Shown piece after piece: positions 59,256 through 64,000 of a stretch of 64,000 nucleotides of DNA. The position numbers and the translations under genes were made by a program. Every line of letters starts with the position of its first letter. The stretch's first letter is position 1. The stretch is taken from contig JAMCYG010000021.1 of NCBI GenBank assembly GCA_023473425.1, positions 1 through 64,000 on the forward strand. Direction: 5' to 3'. Below the pieces are notes generated by a model that was not told the origin of the DNA, searched no databases, and was given only the letters and a program-made list of their open reading frames with translations. The DNA comes from Candidatus Martarchaeota archaeon. Its GTDB lineage: Archaea; Micrarchaeota; Micrarchaeia; Micrarchaeales; Micrarchaeaceae.

Positions 59256-59582
59256 TTAGTGTATCTTTGATCCTGGAGCTATATCCTTATCTGTTGTTAG
59301 CAGTGCTAGGTCGCTTTCAGTTTCAGCCGCAAGAAGCATGCCGTTGGAGGGAAAGTTGGCCACACGCTTTGGCTCTAGGTTTGCAACCACTATTATGCGC
59401 CTGCCGATTAATTCTTCCTTCGCATATCTATCGGCTATGCCTGCCACTATCTCCCTCGGATTCTCCTCGCCTATGTCTACCTTTAGGACGTACATGGGCT
59501 TCCTTGCGCCCTCAAGGTCCCTGGCTTCGAGTATCTTGCCTACCTTGAGTTCGACCTTCTGGAAATCCAATATATTTATCAT
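59256..59582 (-). CDS. MetRS beta / tRNA-binding domain protein
   Basis: FQKVELKVGKILEARDLEGARKPMYVLKVDIGEENPREIVAGIADRYAKEELIGRRIIVVANL. Confidence 0.92.
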   Translation of the reverse strand: MINILDFQKVELKVGKILEARDLEGARKPMYVLKVDIGEENPREIVAGIADRYAKEELIGRRIIVVANLEPKRVANFPSNGMLLAAETESDLALLTTDKDIAPGSKIH

Positions 59583-59691
59583 TTCAGCACCTGAATCAAC
59601 AGCAAGAGATATAACGCATAGTAAGGAATAAATAATGGACGGGATAAACTAATAATGCTGTTTTTATCAGTATTTCATCAGCGTGATTAAG

Positions 59692-60084
59692 ATGAGCGGA
59701 AGAATGCATGGAAGGTCAAGAACCAAGAGCTCTGGCAATGGCAAGAGAGTGTCCAAGTTCAGGGATAAGAGGAGGAGCGAGATAGGAAATTTTCCCGCAG
59801 AGACGAAGATGGGAGCAAGCAAGGGGATTTCCAGCATAAGGAGGCGCGGAGGTAGCATTACCGCAAAGCTCAAGAGGGCTGCAGAGGTCAACCTTCTGAC
59901 GAAGGATGGCTACAAGAAGATGGCAATAAAGGGAGTGCTCGAGTCCAAGGACAACAAGAACTTCGCTAGGCTTAACATAATAACTAAGGGCACAATCATA
60001 AATACAGATCTTGGCAAAGCAGTTGTGCTGAACAGGGTAGGAAGGGACGGCACGATAAATGCCCGGCTGCTGGAACAGCAGTAA
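59692..60084 (+). CDS. rps8e: Ribosomal protein S8e
   Basis: MHGRSRTKSSGNGKRVSKFRDKRRSEIGNFPAETKMG. Confidence 0.88.
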   Translation: MSGRMHGRSRTKSSGNGKRVSKFRDKRRSEIGNFPAETKMGASKGISSIRRRGGSITAKLKRAAEVNLLTKDGYKKMAIKGVLESKDNKNFARLNIITKGTIINTDLGKAVVLNRVGRDGTINARLLEQQ

Positions 60085-60108
60085 GACTGATTCGCAAAGC
60101 GTGATCCA

Positions 60109-60561
60109 ATGGCGGAAAGGGTCTATGTCTGTGATAATTCTGAGCTCAATTCGCTTAAGTCCAGACTAGAGTTTGATCCAGCATTGAGTCCGGACATCGT
60201 ATCTAGTGGGCCCGACAAGCCAGACAGCAAGATGAGCGAAGAGGAGAAGAGGGCAAATGCCGAAGGCGCGGCAAGGAGGGAAGAATTCCTCAAGAAGCTC
60301 TCAGAAGACAAATATGCCGATCTCATCTTCGTAAGGCAGGAATACTCCATAAGGGATGGTGCAATTTCGGGTCTCGACAAGGATAAGTCCTATATCTACA
60401 TAAGCGCTTCAGAAGAATTCTTGGACAAGGCGGAGAAGATGTTTGCCGAAAGGTTCAAGAGCGTCAGAAGGGCTCCGAAGGAGCAGGAGGATAAGCTGCT
60501 CGCAACTATAAAAGATGAAAAAGACAAGGGCAATGCAGGCTTCGGCGCCATATTCGGATAA
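60109..60561 (+). CDS. Hypothetical protein
   Basis: 150 aa; GTGAT-CCA-ATG start context. Confidence 0.6.
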   Translation: MAERVYVCDNSELNSLKSRLEFDPALSPDIVSSGPDKPDSKMSEEEKRANAEGAARREEFLKKLSEDKYADLIFVRQEYSIRDGAISGLDKDKSYIYISASEEFLDKAEKMFAERFKSVRRAPKEQEDKLLATIKDEKDKGNAGFGAIFG

Positions 60562-60588
60562 TCCTTACATCTATCGCCAATCGCCAAG

Positions 60589-61494
60589 TCACTCAATTTC
60601 ATTCTCTGATAGATATAAGAGTATTGCTTCTTCGATAAGCATCTTGTTCTTGGCCTGATCCCATACCACACTTCTCGGCCCGTCGAGCACCTCTGAAGTT
60701 ATCTCCTCGCCGCGGTGCGCAGGCAGGCAATGCATGACTATCGCGTCATCATTCGCATACTTCAGCATGCCTGCATTGACTTGGTACGGCGCGAATAGCG
60801 CTTCCCTCTGCTTTGCTTCGGACTCCTGCCCCATGCTTACGAAGGTATCGGTATATATCACATCCACGTCGCTAAGTCCCTCTTTTGGGTCGCTGTATAC
60901 ATCTACGCTCCCGTACTCTTTCGCCTTCGTATAATATACAGGGTTTGGCGGGTATTCCTTCGGGCCTATCAGCGATATGTCAACGCCCATCTTAGTGCCT
61001 GCCAGCATGAGAGAGTTTGCTGTGTTTGCTGCTATGTCTCCTACGAATGCTAGCCTGACGCCCTTGAGCGCCTTTTTCGCATCCCTTACAGTGTAAAGGT
61101 CGCTAAGCGACTGGCACGGATGCTCGAGGTCAGTGAGCGCATTTATAACCGGTATGGTTGCATTTGTTGCCAGCTCTACTATGTCCGAATGCTTCTTCAG
61201 CCTCGCGACAAGGTAGTTAGCATACCCGCTTATAACCTTTGCCGTGTCGGAAAGGCTCTCGCCACGAGAGAGCTGAGTAGTTAGGCTATCCAGATATATC
61301 GATTTCCCGCCGAGGTGCGCCATAGCCGCCTCAAACGAGATTCTTGTCCTTGTAGAAGGCTTCTCGAAAAGCAGCACCATAACCGAGTTCGATTCGACGG
61401 ATACCTCCATCTTACCTGCTTTTATCCTGTCAGCTATGTCGAAAATCTTCTGTATCTGCTCCGCAGAAACATCATCTATGCTTATGAAATTCAT
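60589..61494 (-). CDS. argF: Ornithine carbamoyltransferase
   Basis: FEKPSTRTRISFEAA, DLEHPCQSLSDLYT, MHCLPAHRG. Confidence 0.9.
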   Translation of the reverse strand: MNFISIDDVSAEQIQKIFDIADRIKAGKMEVSVESNSVMVLLFEKPSTRTRISFEAAMAHLGGKSIYLDSLTTQLSRGESLSDTAKVISGYANYLVARLKKHSDIVELATNATIPVINALTDLEHPCQSLSDLYTVRDAKKALKGVRLAFVGDIAANTANSLMLAGTKMGVDISLIGPKEYPPNPVYYTKAKEYGSVDVYSDPKEGLSDVDVIYTDTFVSMGQESEAKQREALFAPYQVNAGMLKYANDDAIVMHCLPAHRGEEITSEVLDGPRSVVWDQAKNKMLIEEAILLYLSENEIE

Positions 61495-61589
61495 CAGGTA
61501 CCACCAACCATAGCGCTCGTGCGCTCTGCCTTATTATGTGCCAATAAAGAGTTAAAATGTTTGCTGTCAATATACCATGACGTGAAAAA

Positions 61590-62228
61590 ATGGATTTGTT
61601 TGCTAAAGTAGTAATCGCAGCAGTCATAATGGGCGTTATACTCGGCGCTTTCTTCCTGCTCAAGTACACATACAGTGCGCCGCTAACTCAGGCACAGGCA
61701 GAGCAGGTGGTGCTCAACGACCTCAAAGCGCACTCACCTGGAGCAATAATCAACGTCATAAATGTAAGCAGCTCTAATCTGAGGAACGACAGCTGGAATA
61801 TAGTAGTGAACATGGTATACAATTCGACGCGCCCATGCCCGACAATATTGACTGAGAGCTTTGATTATCCTGCACTCGGGCTCTCACCAACGGTGTACAG
61901 TGTGTACTCTGACAATTGCAACGTGTACGGCGGAGGCAGCCTTCCCGGAAGCTACAATTATGTGATAGGATCGCCATACATCGCCATAGCGCAGTCTTAC
62001 GCGCAGAACTACACTCAGGTAAAAGATTATGTGTCAACTTATGGCTACAATGCGACCAGCGTCCATGCGAAATTCTATGACACTATACCTGCGAACTTCA
62101 CCCCACTCAACAAGAACTTCTCCAATTCATGGCTAATAAACTACACGGCGAGCGGCGCGACACAGAGCCTTTTCGTTATAATGTCCGCGAATGGCATAAT
62201 AACCAACAGCTATACAGAAAACAGCTGA
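61590..62228 (+). CDS. Hypothetical membrane-anchored extracellular protein
   Basis: N-terminal TM (VVIAAVIMGVILGAFFLLKYTY) followed by Asn/Ser/Tyr-rich ectodomain. Confidence 0.6.
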   Translation: MDLFAKVVIAAVIMGVILGAFFLLKYTYSAPLTQAQAEQVVLNDLKAHSPGAIINVINVSSSNLRNDSWNIVVNMVYNSTRPCPTILTESFDYPALGLSPTVYSVYSDNCNVYGGGSLPGSYNYVIGSPYIAIAQSYAQNYTQVKDYVSTYGYNATSVHAKFYDTIPANFTPLNKNFSNSWLINYTASGATQSLFVIMSANGIITNSYTENS

Positions 62229-62520
62229 ATAAATCGCTAAGCCCCTGTGCAATTTTACACTATACCTAGTTTTCCTCGCAGTTCGCGGCATACATCAATC
62301 ATTTCGACGTCAATACGGTAAAAATCACGGCGCTCGGGGTGTAGAGCGCTGTGAATTCAGGTATCTGCTCATTTATCTTGGTATAATAAATTTATTTTGG
62401 TAAATAGAATTATACCTTTTGAAATAGTGTGAAATCCCATACAAGCCTTGAGTATCTCTATTGGAGAGAGCCAACAAAGATTTTTAAATATTCCTTAATC
62501 ATTTATAACAGGCGATTGGT

Positions 62521-63576
62521 ATGAGCGATCTCATGAGCGACGTATTGGGGCAGAGTAAGGACGACATCGGGCAGTATGGTTCCGACCATGTGAAGATTGT
62601 CACAGTTGGAGCTGGCGGCGCCGGATGCAATATGGTAAACAGGCTTGTCAAAGCCGGGGTTAAGGGCACCGAATTTATCGGCGTTAACACTGATGCACAG
62701 CAGTTTAAGATTATAGATGATCGCGTCAAGAAGGTTCTGATTGGAAAAAGCATAACGAAAGGGCTCGGCGCCGGAGGCGAACCTGCAGTGGGTCAGAGGG
62801 CAGCAGAAGCCGACAGGCAGCTCATAGAGCAGGAGCTCGCAACAGCGCAGCTCGTGTTCCTGTGCGTTGGGGAAGGAGGCGGAACTGGTACGGGTTCGGC
62901 GCCGGTCATCGCTCAGATCGCAAAGGAGCAGGGCGCAATAGTGGTCGCAATGGCGACTTACCCGTTCAACCTCGAAAGGGTTAGGAAGGTAAAGGCAGAA
63001 GAAGGCATACAGAAACTCAGGAAGCACTGCGACAGCGTCATACTTCTTGATAACAACAGGCTAGTGCAGCTTGCACCAAACCTGCCGATGGACCAGGCAT
63101 TCGGCCTCGCAGATGAGATACTTGCAAAGGCAATAGGCGGACTCGTCTGGACCATAACACAGCCAAGCCTGATAACAATAGACTTCGCAGACGTGAGATC
63201 TATCATGGGCAACGGCGATGTCGGCTTCATATCAGTTGGAACCGGCAAGGGCAATGACAAGGTTGCAGCTGCAGCTGATGGTGTCCTGAAGAACAGGCTG
63301 CTCGATGTCTCATTCGAAGGCGCTTCCGGAGCGCTGATACACATAACTGGCGGATCATCGCTTTCGATAGGCGACGCGATATCTGCCGGAGACATGATAA
63401 CTGACCAGATGGACCCCAAGGCGAACGTGAAGTGGGGAGCTAGGATCATACAGGGCTACGAGGACAAGATAGAAATCGTGGCGATAGTGACTGGAGTCAA
63501 GGGAGCCAGTATAGTTGGCAGGCTTGAGGAAAAGTCATCCAATGCCCCGTATAACGACCTTGAGCTGATAGGCTGA
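62521..63576 (+). CDS. ftsZ: Cell division protein FtsZ (paralog B)
   Basis: GAGGAGCNMVNRL, GEGGGTGTGSAPVIA. Confidence 0.96.
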   Translation: MSDLMSDVLGQSKDDIGQYGSDHVKIVTVGAGGAGCNMVNRLVKAGVKGTEFIGVNTDAQQFKIIDDRVKKVLIGKSITKGLGAGGEPAVGQRAAEADRQLIEQELATAQLVFLCVGEGGGTGTGSAPVIAQIAKEQGAIVVAMATYPFNLERVRKVKAEEGIQKLRKHCDSVILLDNNRLVQLAPNLPMDQAFGLADEILAKAIGGLVWTITQPSLITIDFADVRSIMGNGDVGFISVGTGKGNDKVAAAADGVLKNRLLDVSFEGASGALIHITGGSSLSIGDAISAGDMITDQMDPKANVKWGARIIQGYEDKIEIVAIVTGVKGASIVGRLEEKSSNAPYNDLELIG

Positions 63577-63630
63577 AAAGCCTTTCAGCATTTTATCCCT
63601 TTCATTATTTTCTGTTAAAAGGGTGGCAAG

Positions 63631-64000
63631 ATGGAGAACTACGCAGATTATGAAGACTTTTCAGTCAGAGCGGCAGTGGTAGGGGTAGGCGGAGCGGGCA
63701 GCAACCTGGTCAACAGAATGCACTCTCAGGGTATCAAGAGTGCTTCTACGATTGCGATAAATACCGATGCCAAGCACCTAAGTATGATAGGTGCGGACAA
63801 AAAGCTGCTGATCGGCAAGGACGTGACTCGAGGCATGGGCGCCGGAGGATTCCCGGAAGTCGCAGCCAAGGCTGCGGACGTGAGCCGGGTCGACATCGCA
63901 GATGCGATCAAGGACTACAACTTGATATTCATGGCTGTAGGATTGGGAGGCGGCACAGGCGGGGGTGCAGGTCCGATTGTGGCGGAGATGGCCAAGGAGA
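63631..64000 (+). CDS. FtsZ paralog C (truncated by window end)
   Basis: MENYADYEDFSVRAAVVGVGGAGSNLVNRM...GMGAGGFPEVAAKAADV...GLGGGTGGGAGPIVAEMAKE. Confidence 0.9.
   Translation, partial: MENYADYEDFSVRAAVVGVGGAGSNLVNRMHSQGIKSASTIAINTDAKHLSMIGADKKLLIGKDVTRGMGAGGFPEVAAKAADVSRVDIADAIKDYNLIFMAVGLGGGTGGGAGPIVAEMAKE

Noticed and set aside
1-64000. CRISPR arrays, transposons, prophage or toxin-antitoxin systems
   Set aside because: No regularly spaced repeats, transposase-like proteins or phage structural genes were identified by reading.

Overview
This 64 kb window is a gene-dense archaeal chromosome segment. Gene content suggests a DPANN/Micrarchaeota (ARMAN-like) genome; that placement is inference. 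Main content: a Suf Fe-S assembly operon; a ribosomal/translation cluster (L30e, S12, S7, EF-2, L7Ae, S28e, L24e); the archaeal exosome-proteasome superoperon (RpoP, L37Ae, Rrp42, Rrp41, Rrp4, SBDS, PsmA); RNase P proteins with Orc1/Cdc6, aIF1A and aIF2beta; SMC, Rad50, MCM and an XPD-like helicase; several membrane proteases (site-2 protease, signal peptidase, presenilin-like, Lon-like); three ftsZ paralogs; SRP RNA; two class II tRNA genes; and a well-formed C/D box sRNA. Most notable observations: (1) two genes (aIF1A and a Zn-ribbon protein) that appear to start at AUA, placed where the window's GTGAT-N3-start architecture predicts; (2) a 214-bp tandem duplication that frameshifts an XPD-like helicase; (3) both tRNAs carry 13-17 nt insertions in the D-loop, probably noncanonical introns; (4) three ftsZ genes, one with an altered tubulin signature; (5) several structured intergenic elements. 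No CRISPR array, transposase or obvious phage/defence island was seen.
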